From positions 450,236 to 514,235 of the forward strand of contig NZ_JABRXF010000001.1 in assembly GCF_013266695.1 (NCBI RefSeq): a DNA stretch of 64,000 bases, read 5' to 3'. Positions 25,607 to 35,355 of the stretch are shown in pieces. Position numbers and translations under genes: made by a program. How positions within the stretch are numbered: position 1 is the stretch's first letter; each line of letters begins with the position of its first letter. A model generated the notes under the pieces. It was not told the origin of the DNA. It saw nothing but the letters and a program-made list of their open reading frames with translations, and made no database searches. The stretch comes from Hongsoonwoonella zoysiae. Lineage in GTDB: Bacteria > Pseudomonadota > Alphaproteobacteria > Rhizobiales > Stappiaceae.

Positions 25607-26805
25607 CAGTTGCCCCCCTTCACTGCGGCGACGATCTTCTGCGCGGCGTCGTCGAGATCATCCGCGGCGATCACGTTGAGGCCGGAGTTGTTGATGATGT
25701 CCTTGCCGAGCTGGACATTGGTGCCTTCGAGACGAACCACGAGCGGCACCTGAAGACCCACCTCCTTGACCGCCGCGACCACGCCTTCCGCGATCACGTC
25801 GCAGCGCATGATGCCACCGAAGATGTTGACGAGAATGCCCTTCACGTTCGGGTCGGCGGTGATGATCTTGAACGCCGCCGTCACCTTCTCCTTGGAGGCG
25901 CCGCCGCCAACATCGAGGAAGTTGGCCGGCTCCGCGCCATAGAGCTTGATGATGTCCATCGTCGCCATGGCAAGGCCGGCGCCATTGACCATGCAGCCGA
26001 TGTCGCCGTCGAGCGCCACATAGGCGAGATCGTGCTTGGAAGCCTCGATCTCCTTGTCGTCTTCCTCGGTCACGTCGCGAAGTTCGACGATTTCCGGATG
26101 ACGGAACAGCGCGTTACCGTCGAAGGAGACCTTGGCGTCGAGCAGGCGCAGGCGCCCGTTCTTCATGACGATCAGCGGATTGACCTCGAGAAGGCTCATG
26201 TCCTTTTCGACGAAGGCCTTGTAGAGGACGGGGAAGATCTTCATGCCGTCGGCGCGCGCCTCGCCCTCGAGCTTCAGCGCGTCGCAAAGCTTCGAAGCCG
26301 CCTCTTCCGTTACGCCCGCATCCGGGTCGATCGGCAGGGTCAGGATCTTTTCAGGCGTTTCCTCTGCAACCGTCTCGATGTCCACACCGCCTTCGGTGGA
26401 GGCGACGAATGCCACCTGCCCGACCGTGCGGTCGACGAGGAGGGAGAGATAAAGCTCACGCTCGATATCCGCGCCATCCTCGATATATAGGCGGTTGACC
26501 ACCTTGCCGGCTGCGCCCGTCTGCTTGGTGACGAGCGTGTTGCCCAGCATTTCCTTCGCGTTGGTGACGACCTCTTCAAGGGAAAAGGCAAGGCGAACGC
26601 CGCCCTTGGCGTCGGCCCCGAGTTCCTTGAACTTGCCCTTGCCGCGTCCGCCGGCGTGGATCTGGGACTTCACGACCCACAGCGGGCCGGGAAGCTTCTT
26701 CGCAGCCGCTTCCGCCTCGTCGGCGGAGAAAATGGCCACACCTTCGGCAACCGGCGCGCCATATTCCTTCAGCACGGCCTTTGCCTGATATTCGTGGATG
26801 TTCAT
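25606..26805 (-). CDS. sucC: Succinyl-CoA synthetase, beta subunit
   Basis: SucC supplies the ATP-grasp nucleotide site and the succinate site of succinyl-CoA synthetase. With the start at 26805 (MNIHEYQAK) the protein is 399 aa, the standard length; the longer frame to 26874 runs back towards mdh. Visible motifs are [12 protein letters not shown] (about 44-55), LLEVNPLIV (about 198-206), the Mg site in [14 protein letters not shown], and [11 protein letters not shown]. The mdh gene ends 81 bases upstream and sucD overlaps downstream, so this is one operon. Confidence 0.98.
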   Translation of the reverse strand: MNIHEYQAKAVLKEYGAPVAEGVAIFSADEAEAAAKKLPGPLWVVKSQIHAGGRGKGKFKELGADAKGGVRLAFSLEEVVTNAKEMLGNTLVTKQTGAAGKVVNRLYIEDGADIERELYLSLLVDRTVGQVAFVASTEGGVDIETVAEETPEKILTLPIDPDAGVTEEAASKLCDALKLEGEARADGMKIFPVLYKAFVEKDMSLLEVNPLIVMKNGRLRLLDAKVSFDGNALFRHPEIVELRDVTEEDDKEIEASKHDLAYVALDGDIGCMVNGAGLAMATMDIIKLYGAEPANFLDVGGGASKEKVTAAFKIITADPNVKGILVNIFGGIMRCDVIAEGVVAAVKEVGLQVPLVVRLEGTNVQLGKDIINNSGLNVIAADDLDDAAQKIVAAVKGGN

Positions 26806-26886
26806 GCGCTTTATCCCCCGGAAAGTGGAGACGGGCGGCTCGATGCGGGTGAGGGCCGCGAATACGGCCCCCACCGCAGCCTTTGA

Positions 26887-27912
<1,026 letters not shown>

Positions 27913-28060
27913 CTACTCTCTTTGAGCCGCCCTTGCAATATCAACGAAGGAATATTGCGGCCAGGCCGCGCCATTTTCCGCTTCCGGAAAATTCTTTCCG
28001 CTTTCCCTTCCCAGGCCGGGCGGAAATTCTTTCGCCGCGTCCGCCGCTGTCCGGCGGGAC

Positions 28061-29242
28061 TCAGCCGGCCGCCGCCGACGCTTCTGCACCAGCCAGCCAG
28101 CTTTCCGAACGCATTTCCGTGAGGCGCGAGATCGTGCGCGCGAACTCGAAGGATTCAGCGCCTGTCGTCGCCGTATAAAGCCCGTCCGGCTCCGTTTCCG
28201 CCGAAAGTATGAGCTTGATGGAATTGTCGTAAAGCGTATCGACCAGGTTTATGAAGCGCTTTGCCGCGTTGCGTTGCGCAAGGCCCATGACGGGCACACG
28301 GTCGACGACGACGGTGTGATAAGCGTGGGCGATCCGCAGATAGTCCGACGCTGCCAGAGGAGCCTCGCAAAGTTCCGCAAACGTAAATCTGGCGACCCCG
28401 GCGACGGTGCGCGGCACGTGAATCCTGCGCCCCTTCACCTCAAGATCCTCCGAATGCGCCGTCATGCCATGGGTAAGCTTGCGCCAGAGCCGGTCGACTT
28501 CGGCATCCGCACCATCGTCCAGTGGGGTGACGTAAACGGAAGCGCCCGCCAGCTTCTCCAGCCTGTAGTCGGTGCGCGCGTCGAGCTGCATGACGTGGAC
28601 CTGCGTCTTCAGGAGCTCGACAAAATCCAGGAAATGCCTGCGGTTGAGGCCATCCTTGTAAAGATCGTCCGGATCGACGTTCGAGGTCGCCACCACCACC
28701 ACACCACGCTCGAAAAGCTTGGTAAAGAGCCGGCCGAGGATCATGGCGTCCGCAATGTCGGTGACCGAAAATTCGTCGAAGCACAGAAGCCTCGTTTCTT
28801 GCGCCAGGGCATCGGCCACCGGCGGGATCGGGTCGTCGCCCTTGAGTTCGCCGTTCCTGAAAGCCTGGCGCACCGCATGAACGCGCTCGTGCACGTCGGC
28901 CATGAACTCGTGAAAATGGACCCTGCGCTTGCGGCGCGGCGCGGCAATGTCGAAAAAAAGGTCCATGAGCATGGTCTTGCCGCGCCCGACGGCCCCCCAG
29001 ATATAGAGGCCCCTGACCGGCTCCCTTGCGCTTCCGCGCTTGCCGAACAGCCAGCCGAGCGAGCTTTTCTTGGACGCCAGGCGCCTTTCGGCCAGCGCCT
29101 CGTTCAGCCGGTCGAGCCGCTTGACGATCGCCTCCTGCGCCGGATCGCTTTCGATCTCCCCGGCCTCGATAAGCGACGCATAGCGCCCTGCGACGGTGCG
29201 CGTCAGCGGAAGCCGGCTGGAGGAAGATGCGATGTCGCTCAT
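28061..29242 (-). CDS. zapE: Cell division protein ZapE (AFG1-like ATPase)
   Basis: This 393-aa AAA-type ATPase belongs to the AFG1/ZapE family, which in E. coli acts at the division site under stress. The Walker A motif GAVGRGKTMLMD lies near residues 83-94, the RRVHFHEFM family signature near 105-113, Walker B LLCFDEFSVTD near 152-162, and the sensor segment VVATSNVDPDDLY near 185-197. It is normally found directly upstream of mdh in rhizobia, as here. The 211-base spacer before mdh leaves room for the mdh promoter. GGAG precedes the start at a slightly long distance. Confidence 0.93.
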   Translation of the reverse strand: MSDIASSSSRLPLTRTVAGRYASLIEAGEIESDPAQEAIVKRLDRLNEALAERRLASKKSSLGWLFGKRGSAREPVRGLYIWGAVGRGKTMLMDLFFDIAAPRRKRRVHFHEFMADVHERVHAVRQAFRNGELKGDDPIPPVADALAQETRLLCFDEFSVTDIADAMILGRLFTKLFERGVVVVATSNVDPDDLYKDGLNRRHFLDFVELLKTQVHVMQLDARTDYRLEKLAGASVYVTPLDDGADAEVDRLWRKLTHGMTAHSEDLEVKGRRIHVPRTVAGVARFTFAELCEAPLAASDYLRIAHAYHTVVVDRVPVMGLAQRNAAKRFINLVDTLYDNSIKLILSAETEPDGLYTATTGAESFEFARTISRLTEMRSESWLAGAEASAAAG

Positions 29243-29351
29243 GAAGGGAATTCGCTCCAGACCTTATGACGGCAGGGGGCTTCGGGATCGGGTATTTTTC
29301 GAGGAAATAGCCAATCAGGCGGGTGCCATGCAAGGCCGATGGCCGCCAAAC

Positions 29352-29780
29352 CTATTCACCCTTTGGAGAATTGGAAGCCTTCGGCGGTCGCCTGAACGCC
29401 TCGTCGACCGGCACCTGAAGCGCGCTCGCAAGGCGGTTCGTCTCGCTCGCCATGCCGACGACGGAAAGAAGCTCGCCCAATTGCGCCTCGCTCATGCCCT
29501 TTGCGCGGGCCGCAGCGGTGTGAGAACTGATGCAGTAGTCGCAAGAGTTCGATATCGAAACGGCGAGATAGATCATCTCCTTGGCGAGCGGGTCGAGCTC
29601 GCCGGGGCTCATGATCTCCTTCAGGCTTTCCCATGTCCGCTTCATCAGCGCGGGATCATTGGCAAGCACGCGCCAGAAATTGTTCAGGAAATCGGTCTTG
29701 CGCGTTTGCCTGATGTCGTCGGCGACAGCACGCGACGCCTCCGGCATCTCATCGTCTTCCAGCATGGGCCAGACGGACAT
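29352..29780 (-). CDS. AhpD-like (carboxymuconolactone decarboxylase family) protein
   Basis: This 142-aa protein has the AhpD/CMD helical fold. The core motif CDYCISSHTAAARAKG (about residues 80-95) contains the CxxC pair and the His of the AhpD peroxidase site. Such proteins reduce peroxides or, in the decarboxylase branch, act on lactones; CxxC-S-S-H favours the peroxidase-like type. There is no ahpC gene nearby. It stands alone between zapE and the Inh lipoprotein gene. A second, different family member is at 32030-32377. Confidence 0.85.
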   Translation of the reverse strand: MSVWPMLEDDEMPEASRAVADDIRQTRKTDFLNNFWRVLANDPALMKRTWESLKEIMSPGELDPLAKEMIYLAVSISNSCDYCISSHTAAARAKGMSEAQLGELLSVVGMASETNRLASALQVPVDEAFRRPPKASNSPKGE

Positions 29781-29841
29781 TGCGTTCCTCCCGCATCAGG
29801 CCGCTCCGCAAAGGGGAGCCGCAATCGGCAAGCTAAACGCA

Positions 29842-29871
29842 GGAAAAGCGCCGGGCAATGCGCCGGCGCTT
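29842..29871 (-). terminator. Terminator hairpin after the Inh lipoprotein gene
   Basis: A 9-bp stem AAGCGCCGG (29846-29854) with CCGGCGCTT (29863-29871) and an 8-base loop. On the minus strand TTTTCC follows, a short T-tail. Confidence 0.7.
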
Positions 29872-29887
29872 CATCTTTCGTCGGAGT

Positions 29888-30430
29888 TCAGCGGAAAACG
29901 GTGATCGGCTGTCCGGTCGACGTTTGCCCGTTGAACTGCGTTCCGCCTGAAGAATAAAGATTGGCGACGGTTTCGCCCGCATCGTTCTTCAGCACAACCT
30001 GCTTGCCCGTCAGGTCCCAGGCGGAAATTCCCTGCAGGTTCGGCGAGCCGCAGCCGCGCGTGTTGGCGCGGTAACCGCCGCTCCATGTGGTCAGCGTCAT
30101 GAAGAGCTGGCACTGGTCGGCGGCAGACTGCATGGTCCAGCCGCCGAGAAGATCGCTGCGGCCGATCTCCCTCGCCTCCGCAGGCGCTTCGAACGGGGAC
30201 GCGGAGGCGACCTGCTCGCCACCGCCCTCCACCGGATCGAGCGGCTGCTGCTCGATCAACGTATCGGACGACTGAACACCGTCGAGCGGCGTCAGCGGCT
30301 GGCTGTCGACCGGCGGCGCGGGCGTTGCCGGCAGGGGGGCCGGGCTGGAGCCGCCGAGCCCCAGCCGCTGACAGCCGGCGATTGCAACGGCAAGGCCGAC
30401 GACGAGGACGATAGAGACTGGACGGTTCAT
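29888..30430 (-). CDS. Lipoprotein with AprI/Inh-type metalloprotease-inhibitor domain
   Basis: This 180-aa protein begins with a lipoprotein signal (hydrophobic core VSIVLVVGLAVAIAG, lipobox with Cys20). A Pro/Ala-rich linker follows (about 28-45), then an AprI/Inh-like beta-barrel from about residue 85 (DLLGGWTMQS) to the end, with the Cys pair of the family (QCQLF and TRGCGSP). Inh proteins block serralysin proteases in the periplasm; in rhizobia the same domain occurs in outer-membrane lipoproteins (Omp10/19 type). No serralysin gene is in this window. The start follows AAAAGGGAA. Confidence 0.85.
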   Translation of the reverse strand: MNRPVSIVLVVGLAVAIAGCQRLGLGGSSPAPLPATPAPPVDSQPLTPLDGVQSSDTLIEQQPLDPVEGGGEQVASASPFEAPAEAREIGRSDLLGGWTMQSAADQCQLFMTLTTWSGGYRANTRGCGSPNLQGISAWDLTGKQVVLKNDAGETVANLYSSGGTQFNGQTSTGQPITVFR

Positions 30431-30773
30431 TTCCCTTTTCCTTCCGGCTCCAGAGCGCGCATTCAATCATCAAGGCCACATGAATGCAGGCGAAATTTTG
30501 TCTTCCGGCGTTCATCGCGATGTGCTGCGACGGCAAGCCGGCATGGAATCAGCATTGCCGGTTATGGTGACTGAAACGTTGATAAACCTGAAACGGGCGA
30601 AATCATGACCTGCAAAACTTTGGGCAATTTCGAGGCTGCCATGGTAATTTCGCACTGCACAATTATATAGATCGTCATCTAGGGAACCAAGGAGTGGCTC
30701 GCACTATAGGGTCCCAACCTGTTTGGGCCCCTCGGTCGAGGCGAAAGCCTCTTTTCGATCGCGAGGGCGAGGC
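30431..30773. other. Divergent spacer between Inh lipoprotein and GNAT genes
   Basis: About 343 bases without a gene. A -10-like TATATA stands near 30664-30669. A small hairpin (GGGTCCCAACCTGTTTGGGCCC, imperfect) lies near 30710-30732, and GAGGC-GAAA-GCCTC (30738-30751) forms a compact stem in the probable leader of the GNAT gene. I saw no tRNA or known riboswitch. Confidence 0.35.
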
Positions 30774-31349
30774 ATGCCACATCGTATAGGTCCACATCGT
30801 ACAGGAAACGGCCTGATCAGGAAGCTTGACGCGAGCGATCAGGCGCAGTTTCGCGACCATCTCCTGCGGCTTTCGCCGGATGCGCGGCGCAGCCGTTTCG
30901 CCATGACGGCAAACGATGCGTTTCTCAGAAGCTACGCCGAAACCAGCATGGCGCTCGGATCCGTTATCCACGGTTTCTTCGAAGACGGCATCTTGCGCGC
31001 GGTCGCGGAACTGAGAACCGTTGACGGCATCACCACGGCCGAAGCGGCGTTTTCCGTGGAAGACGCATGGCAGAATTCGGGCCTTGGCACCAAGCTGATG
31101 GAATTGACCCTGATTGCCGCCAGAAACCGGGGCTACCGGCACATCTACGTCAACTGCCTTTCCACGAACAGGGCCATGCAGCTTCTGGCGAGAAAATTCG
31201 AAGCCGAGCTGACCTTCGAGGCCGGCGATGTGGTCGGGCGGCTGGAGCCGGCCAGCTTCTCGTTTTTCTCCCTGTTCCGGGAAGCGATGAACGACGGTTT
31301 CGGCGTTGCAGGATCCCTGCTTGAAGCCGGCCGCAAACGGCTGGCATGA
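30774..31349 (+). CDS. GNAT family N-acetyltransferase
   Basis: This 191-aa protein has the GNAT fold. The start segment LIRKLDASDQAQFRDHLLRLSPDARRSRF resembles acetyltransferases fused to acyl-CoA synthetases, and the acetyl-CoA loop QNSGLGTKLMELTLIAARNRGY (about 99-120) fits motif A, with CLSTNRAMQLLARKFE as motif B. The opening with SPDARRSRF is typical of protein- or small-molecule-acetyltransferases of unknown substrate in rhizobia. The ATG at 30774 with GAGGGCGAGG before it is preferred to 30723. Confidence 0.85.
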   Translation: MPHRIGPHRTGNGLIRKLDASDQAQFRDHLLRLSPDARRSRFAMTANDAFLRSYAETSMALGSVIHGFFEDGILRAVAELRTVDGITTAEAAFSVEDAWQNSGLGTKLMELTLIAARNRGYRHIYVNCLSTNRAMQLLARKFEAELTFEAGDVVGRLEPASFSFFSLFREAMNDGFGVAGSLLEAGRKRLA

Positions 31350-31366
31350 ATCTTTGGGCCACGCAA

Positions 31367-31394
31367 AAGGCCGGGGCGAGTTTCCCCGGCCCTT
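31367..31394 (+). terminator. Bidirectional terminator between GNAT and PTP-like genes
   Basis: An 8-bp GC stem GGCCGGGG (31369-31376) with CCCCGGCC (31384-31391), loop 7 bases. On the minus strand TTTT follows, so it can end the convergent PTP-like gene as well. Confidence 0.72.
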
Positions 31395-31403
31395 ATCGTG
31401 CAC

Positions 31404-31871
31404 TCAGCTTGCGGCGCGAAAAACCTGTGGCAGCGCCGGCGCCAGGCAGAAATCTCCGTTCTTGAGGGCCGTGTCGACAGCAAGACGCACGTCCCGCAGG
31501 GCTTTGCGAAGGTGAAACTGCGCGTGTGAGCTCAAATCCGGCTTTGTCAGGGTCCAGTGCAGCTCGCGCGGTTCGTTCTGCCATCGGGGAGGGCTAAATC
31601 CGCGCGATGCTTCGGTCATGAACACGACCACATCCGGGGCCGGCGCATGAGGCAGCGCAAACAACTCCCAGGACTTCGGCTCAAGGCCGGCGGTATCGAA
31701 GCCGGCTTCGCAAAGTGCCGCCTTCAGGCCGCGGCGCATTTCGGGCGCGGGCCGCGGCCCGGCGGAAAACGCACGCAGGCCTTCCGGGGCGGTTGCGTTC
31801 AGGCAGGCCTCAGCCATGAGACTCAACCCTGCGTTATCCTCACAGACGAACAGAATAGTCGTCGCCTTCAT
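31404..31871 (-). CDS. Low-molecular-weight phosphatase/arsenate reductase-like protein with degenerate P-loop
   Basis: This 155-aa protein has the LMW-PTPase/ArsC fold start: ILFVCEDNAGLSLMAEACLN at residues 6-25. In active enzymes the P-loop is C-X5-R-S. Here Cys10 is kept but the catalytic Arg is Leu16, followed by Ser17. The downstream segments (FSAGPRPA, LEPKSWE, PDVVVFMT) still follow the family pattern, so the gene is maintained. It is probably not a normal phosphatase and may bind a phosphoprotein or act as a regulator. The start at 31871 has AAGGAG upstream. Confidence 0.75.
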   Translation of the reverse strand: MKATTILFVCEDNAGLSLMAEACLNATAPEGLRAFSAGPRPAPEMRRGLKAALCEAGFDTAGLEPKSWELFALPHAPAPDVVVFMTEASRGFSPPRWQNEPRELHWTLTKPDLSSHAQFHLRKALRDVRLAVDTALKNGDFCLAPALPQVFRAAS

Positions 31872-32029
31872 CGAAATACTGCTCCTTCCCGACCTTCGGG
31901 AACACGTTTCCAAGCGATCGCTGCTTGATTCGCAAATGAAATACCGCCCTTTGGAGTCGTCCATGTGACAGGAATGGGACGGTTTGCGGGCACGGCTTAG
32001 GGTTGTGCAATGCAATATGGCTTGCCGGC

Positions 32030-32377
32030 TCATAGATCCTGGAAACTGTCGAAAGCGGCGAGAGCTTCCGCACCGTAAATCATCGACGGCCCGCCGCCCA
32101 TGTAAACGGCAACGCCAATTGCCTCGGCCACCTCCTCGCGGCTCGCGCCGAACTTCGCCGCCGCACGGGCGTGATAGGCCAGGCAACCGTCACAGCGCAC
32201 CGTGATGCCGATGGCGAGCGCGATAAGTTCCTTGGTTTTGGAATCGAGCGCACCCTTGGCAATCGCCGATTTGGCGATCTCGTGAAAGCCCTGGGCCACG
32301 CCCGGAATACCCTTGCGCAGATCGGCCATGCGCTCGTCGGTCTGTTCTATGAAATCCTGCCAGTCGCTGACGGCCAT
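32030..32377 (-). CDS. Carboxymuconolactone decarboxylase family protein
   Basis: This protein of about 115 aa has the AhpD/CMD fold with the core CDGCLAYHARAAAKFGAS (CxxC near residues 62-65, His near 69) and a C-terminal VAVYMGGGPSMIYGAEAL segment, typical of short YurZ-like members. The peroxidase-like CxxC-x3-H is intact. The start could also be 32386, three codons earlier. It stands alone, convergent with nothing, upstream of the MAPEG gene on the other strand. Confidence 0.83.
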   Translation of the reverse strand: MAVSDWQDFIEQTDERMADLRKGIPGVAQGFHEIAKSAIAKGALDSKTKELIALAIGITVRCDGCLAYHARAAAKFGASREEVAEAIGVAVYMGGGPSMIYGAEALAAFDSFQDL

Positions 32378-32555
32378 TTCCCTCACTCCTCCAGTTGATG
32401 CCGGGCCCCGGCATTTCAGGTGAGGTCATGGCCCATCCGCCGGAAATCGTCCTTGAGCCTTGTCAAATATCCAAAAAACAAGCGAAAACCGAAACCCCAC
32501 AGAAGTCGTACCGAGTTCGTGGGCCACGTGACGTCCGAACAAGAAAGAAGCGACC

Positions 32556-32933
32556 ATGCCTTTTGCCGTCTGGTGCATCCTGATCGCCGCGATCCTGCCG
32601 ATTGCGGCGATCTATCCGGGAAAGCTCTCGCGCGACTTCGACAACTCGAAACCACGCGATCCGGATTACTGGAAGGATGGCTTCCGCGCTCGCGCACGGG
32701 CGGCGGAAAAAAACAGTTTCGAGGCGTTTCCCTTCTTCGCGATCGCCGTGATCGTCGGTCTCGGACAAGGCGGCGACCCGGACTGGATCGACAGGCTCGC
32801 CGGCCTCTTCATCGCTGTCCGGATCATCTATATTTTCTGCTATCTGAGCGACCGGGCGACCCCGCGATCGATTGCCTGGGTCGTTGGCTTTGCCTCGACC
32901 ATCGCGATCTTCACAAGCCCGGTATGGAGTTGA
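32556..32933 (+). CDS. MAPEG family membrane protein
   Basis: This 125-aa protein has four hydrophobic segments (about residues 3-20, 60-76, 82-98, 104-122), the MAPEG layout. The loop RDPDYWKDGFRARARAAEKNSFEAFPFFAIAV includes the family's ARAxNxxE-like pattern. Eukaryotic MAPEG enzymes are glutathione-dependent; bacterial members like this have unknown substrates. The ribosome binding site AAGAAAGAAG is good. No operon partners. Confidence 0.87.
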   Translation: MPFAVWCILIAAILPIAAIYPGKLSRDFDNSKPRDPDYWKDGFRARARAAEKNSFEAFPFFAIAVIVGLGQGGDPDWIDRLAGLFIAVRIIYIFCYLSDRATPRSIAWVVGFASTIAIFTSPVWS

Positions 32934-32956
32934 AAACCGGCTGAGTTCCGCCACTT

Positions 32957-33346
32957 TCACTCAGGTTTATGGCAAACAGCCTCGATATTGTGGCCATCAG
33001 GATCGAGGACGAAGGCGCCATAGTAATTCGGATGGTAATGGGGCCTGAGACCCGGGGCGCCATTGTCTTTTCCGCCCGCAGCTAACACCGCGTCGTAAAA
33101 GGCATGGACATCTTCACGGGTAAAAACCGTGAAGGCGACATGCAGGCAGCCTTCGAGCGGCTTTCCGGTGCCGATCCAGAATTCGGGAAATTCCTTGCCG
33201 AAACCGCAATGGCTGCCCGCACCCGTCTGTTCCGGCCCGATCTCGAGCAGCACCTTGATGCCGAGCGGCGAAAGCGCCTTTTTGTAGAAGGCCTTGGAGG
33301 CTTCAAAGTCGCTGACGGGAAAGCCGATGTGATCCAGTATACCCAT
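32957..33346 (-). CDS. VOC family (glyoxalase-like) protein
   Basis: This 129-aa protein has the two beta-alpha-beta-beta-beta modules of the vicinal-oxygen-chelate superfamily. ILDHIGFPVSDFEASKAFY opens module one, with His5 as a possible metal ligand. HVAFTVFTREDVHAFYDAVL opens module two, and YYGAFVLDPDGHNIEAVCH closes it, with a Glu ligand. Family members include glyoxalase, dioxygenases and resistance proteins; the reaction is unknown. The start at 33346 is chosen at the conserved MGILDHI; an ATG four codons upstream is possible. Confidence 0.87.
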   Translation of the reverse strand: MGILDHIGFPVSDFEASKAFYKKALSPLGIKVLLEIGPEQTGAGSHCGFGKEFPEFWIGTGKPLEGCLHVAFTVFTREDVHAFYDAVLAAGGKDNGAPGLRPHYHPNYYGAFVLDPDGHNIEAVCHKPE

Positions 33347-33421
33347 GTCGCCTCGCATAATTCCGTTCGTGCCGAATCCATTTCCTTTCGGGGCGAAAAA
33401 GGTAATCGAGAAATCCGTCAT

Positions 33422-33468
33422 GGCCAATCCGGGGCCAATCCGGGGCCAATCCGGGGCCAACCCGGGCA
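33422..33468 (+). repeat. 11-bp tandem repeat, about four copies
   Basis: The unit GGCCAATCCGG starts at 33422, 33433, 33444 and 33455 with an exact 11-base period. The last copy changes AATCC to AACCC. It lies upstream of the VOC gene. The copy number could vary between strains. Confidence 0.85.
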
Positions 33469-33564
33469 GGCCGGATGCAGATCAGAGCGCATGGCGGCGT
33501 CGGGTCAAAGACATAAAAGAGACAGGATAACCCGTGCCACCCAAGCGGGAATAACCGGAGCCCC

Positions 33565-33600
33565 AAGAAAAAAGCCGCCCCGGATGAACCGGAGCGGCTT
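33565..33600 (-). terminator. Terminator of the sdh operon
   Basis: A 12-bp stem with one mismatch (AAGCCGCCCCGG 33572-33583 with CCGGAGCGGCTT 33589-33600) lies 46 bases after the sdhB stop. On the minus strand it runs into TTTTTTCTT. Confidence 0.85.
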
Positions 33601-33646
33601 ATCCCCGCAAGCGGAGAATGCGGGTAGACTTGGCGATCGGTTGCGG

Positions 33647-34429
33647 TCAGACCCGCCGCTCGACCATCATCTTCTTGATCTCGGCGATCGCCTGCGCCGG
33701 GTTCAACCCCTTCGGGCAGACCTGGGCGCAGTTCATGATCGTGTGGCAACGATAAAGACGGAAAGGATCTTCCAGATTGTCGAGACGCTCGCCCGTCGCC
33801 TCGTCGCGGCTGTCGATCAGCCAGCGGTAGGCCTGCAACAGGATGGCCGGGCCAAGGTAACGGTCGCCGTTCCACCAGTAGCTCGGGCAGGAGGTGGAAC
33901 AGCAGGCACACAGGATGCACTCGTAAAGACCGTCGAGCTTGGCGCGGTCTTCATGGCTCTGGCGCCACTCCTTCTCCGGCTCCGGCGTCACGGTCTGCAG
34001 CCACGGCTCGATGGAGCGGTGCTGGGCGTAAAAGTTCGTCAGGTCCGGCACGAGGTCCTTGACCACCGGCATGTGCGGCAGCGGATAAACCTTTACGGTG
34101 GCGTCCTTGATCTCGTCCATGCCGCGGGTGCAGGCGAGCGTGTTGGTGCCATCGATGTTCATGGCGCAGGAGCCGCAAATGCCCTCGCGGCAGGAGCGGC
34201 GGAAGGTCAGCGTCGGATCGATCTCGTTCTTGATCTTGATGAGAGCGTCCAGAACCATCGGCCCGCAATCGTCCATGTCGACATAATAAGTGTCGACGCG
34301 CGGGTTGCGGCCGTCATCCGGGTTCCAGCGGTAGATCTTGAACTCCCGGACGTTTTTCGCACCCTCGGGCTTGTCCCAGACCTTGCCCTCGGTCACCTGC
34401 GAGTTCCTGGGAAGCGTCAGCTGAACCAT
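33647..34429 (-). CDS. sdhB: Succinate dehydrogenase iron-sulfur subunit
   Basis: SdhB carries the three Fe-S centres that pass electrons from SdhA flavin to ubiquinone at the inner membrane. The protein is 260 aa. The [2Fe-2S] ligands are in [15 protein letters not shown] with a later Cys in LACTRG, and the [4Fe-4S]/[3Fe-4S] ligands in [16 protein letters not shown] and [17 protein letters not shown]. The start at 34429 follows GAAGGAAAG. Unusually, a methyltransferase gene stands between sdhA and sdhB, leaving a 61-base spacer before sdhB. It is the last gene of the operon. Confidence 0.97.
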   Translation of the reverse strand: MVQLTLPRNSQVTEGKVWDKPEGAKNVREFKIYRWNPDDGRNPRVDTYYVDMDDCGPMVLDALIKIKNEIDPTLTFRRSCREGICGSCAMNIDGTNTLACTRGMDEIKDATVKVYPLPHMPVVKDLVPDLTNFYAQHRSIEPWLQTVTPEPEKEWRQSHEDRAKLDGLYECILCACCSTSCPSYWWNGDRYLGPAILLQAYRWLIDSRDEATGERLDNLEDPFRLYRCHTIMNCAQVCPKGLNPAQAIAEIKKMMVERRV

Positions 34430-34490
34430 CTTTCCTTCGCTCCGCTTTTCCGCCGGCCCGCGAACCACGAAGACCGGCAAGATTGCTCCG

Positions 34491-35345
34491 TCACGCGCGC
34501 CGCGCGACGATCAGATTGTCATTCGTCTCACAGACGGGCTCGTACCCCGCCTTTTCAAGCGCCGCCCGGCAATCACCCTGCCAAACAGCGCTGCAATTCG
34601 TCTCGAACATCACCACGTCGGGCAGATCGCCCGCCGGCGTCGCAGCAAGAAAGGGCAGGAGAACACGGTCCTCCAAACCTTCGACATCGACCTTCAACAC
34701 GTCGACCCGCTTCACGCCCGCCTCGACGAGAAGCTTGCACAAGGGACAAACCTCGACCTCGATGGCACGCCATTCGCCAGCCGGTTCCCCGGTGGTCAAT
34801 TCCCTCGCCCCTGTCGCGAAGCCGGAGTTCGTCGGCGTCGTCCAGAGCGTCAGGCTGCCTTCCCGGTCACTCACGGCCCGCGGAACCACCCTGACCGCTC
34901 CGCAGTCCGCACCATTGACGGCGATGTTGTAGTCAAGCCGCTCCTGCGTTGCCGGATTGGCCTCCACCGCGACGACATCCGCCCCCTTGGCGGCGGCGAA
35001 AAGCGCGTAGGAGCCGATATTCGCCCCGACATCCACGAATGTGACGCCGGGCTTCAGGTAAGGCGCAAGCGCCCGATGTTCCGCGCGTTCCGGCAGGCGA
35101 CCCTTGGCCAGCATCTTGCGGTCGTCGTAATTCTCACCCGGGTAAAGGCGGAACTTCAGGCCGTCCACTGTTGTGTCGTAAGGTCCGGCGAAGCGGCTTT
35201 CCGCCACACGGCGTAAGCGCCGCCTTACCGGCTTTGCCAGCGAGCGACGGTCGGCAAGCGCCCAGACGAACCGGCCCACCCCATGACCCGCATAGGTGCC
35301 AAAGGGCGATTTCGTGTCCGTTAATGGGCGCGCCGCAGACTGCAT
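34491..35345 (-). CDS. FkbM family methyltransferase inside the sdh operon
   Basis: This 284-aa protein is a class I SAM methyltransferase of the FkbM family. The SAM-binding motif [21 protein letters not shown] lies near residues 93-113, [14 protein letters not shown] near 116-129, and [14 protein letters not shown] near 207-220. FkbM proteins usually O-methylate sugars or small molecules of surface glycans. Here it starts 11 bases after the sdhA stop codon and ends 61 bases before sdhB, all on one strand, so it is almost certainly co-transcribed with succinate dehydrogenase genes. A link to Sdh is not known. The start lacks a strong ribosome binding site, suggesting coupling to sdhA. Long upstream frame in sdhA is not coding. 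Confidence 0.88.
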   Translation of the reverse strand: MQSAARPLTDTKSPFGTYAGHGVGRFVWALADRRSLAKPVRRRLRRVAESRFAGPYDTTVDGLKFRLYPGENYDDRKMLAKGRLPERAEHRALAPYLKPGVTFVDVGANIGSYALFAAAKGADVVAVEANPATQERLDYNIAVNGADCGAVRVVPRAVSDREGSLTLWTTPTNSGFATGARELTTGEPAGEWRAIEVEVCPLCKLLVEAGVKRVDVLKVDVEGLEDRVLLPFLAATPAGDLPDVVMFETNCSAVWQGDCRAALEKAGYEPVCETNDNLIVARRA

Positions 35346-35355
35346 GGCCGATCCG

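Larger units (their letters stand above)
33347..33646. other. Spacer between VOC gene and sdhB with tandem repeat and terminator
   Basis: This 300-base spacer has no convincing gene. It contains about four tandem copies of an 11-base unit (33422-33468) and the sdh operon terminator (33565-33600). Confidence 0.5.

Noticed and set aside
30957-30975. DnaA-box-like TTATCCACG
   Set aside because: A single one-mismatch copy inside the GNAT coding sequence; no cluster.
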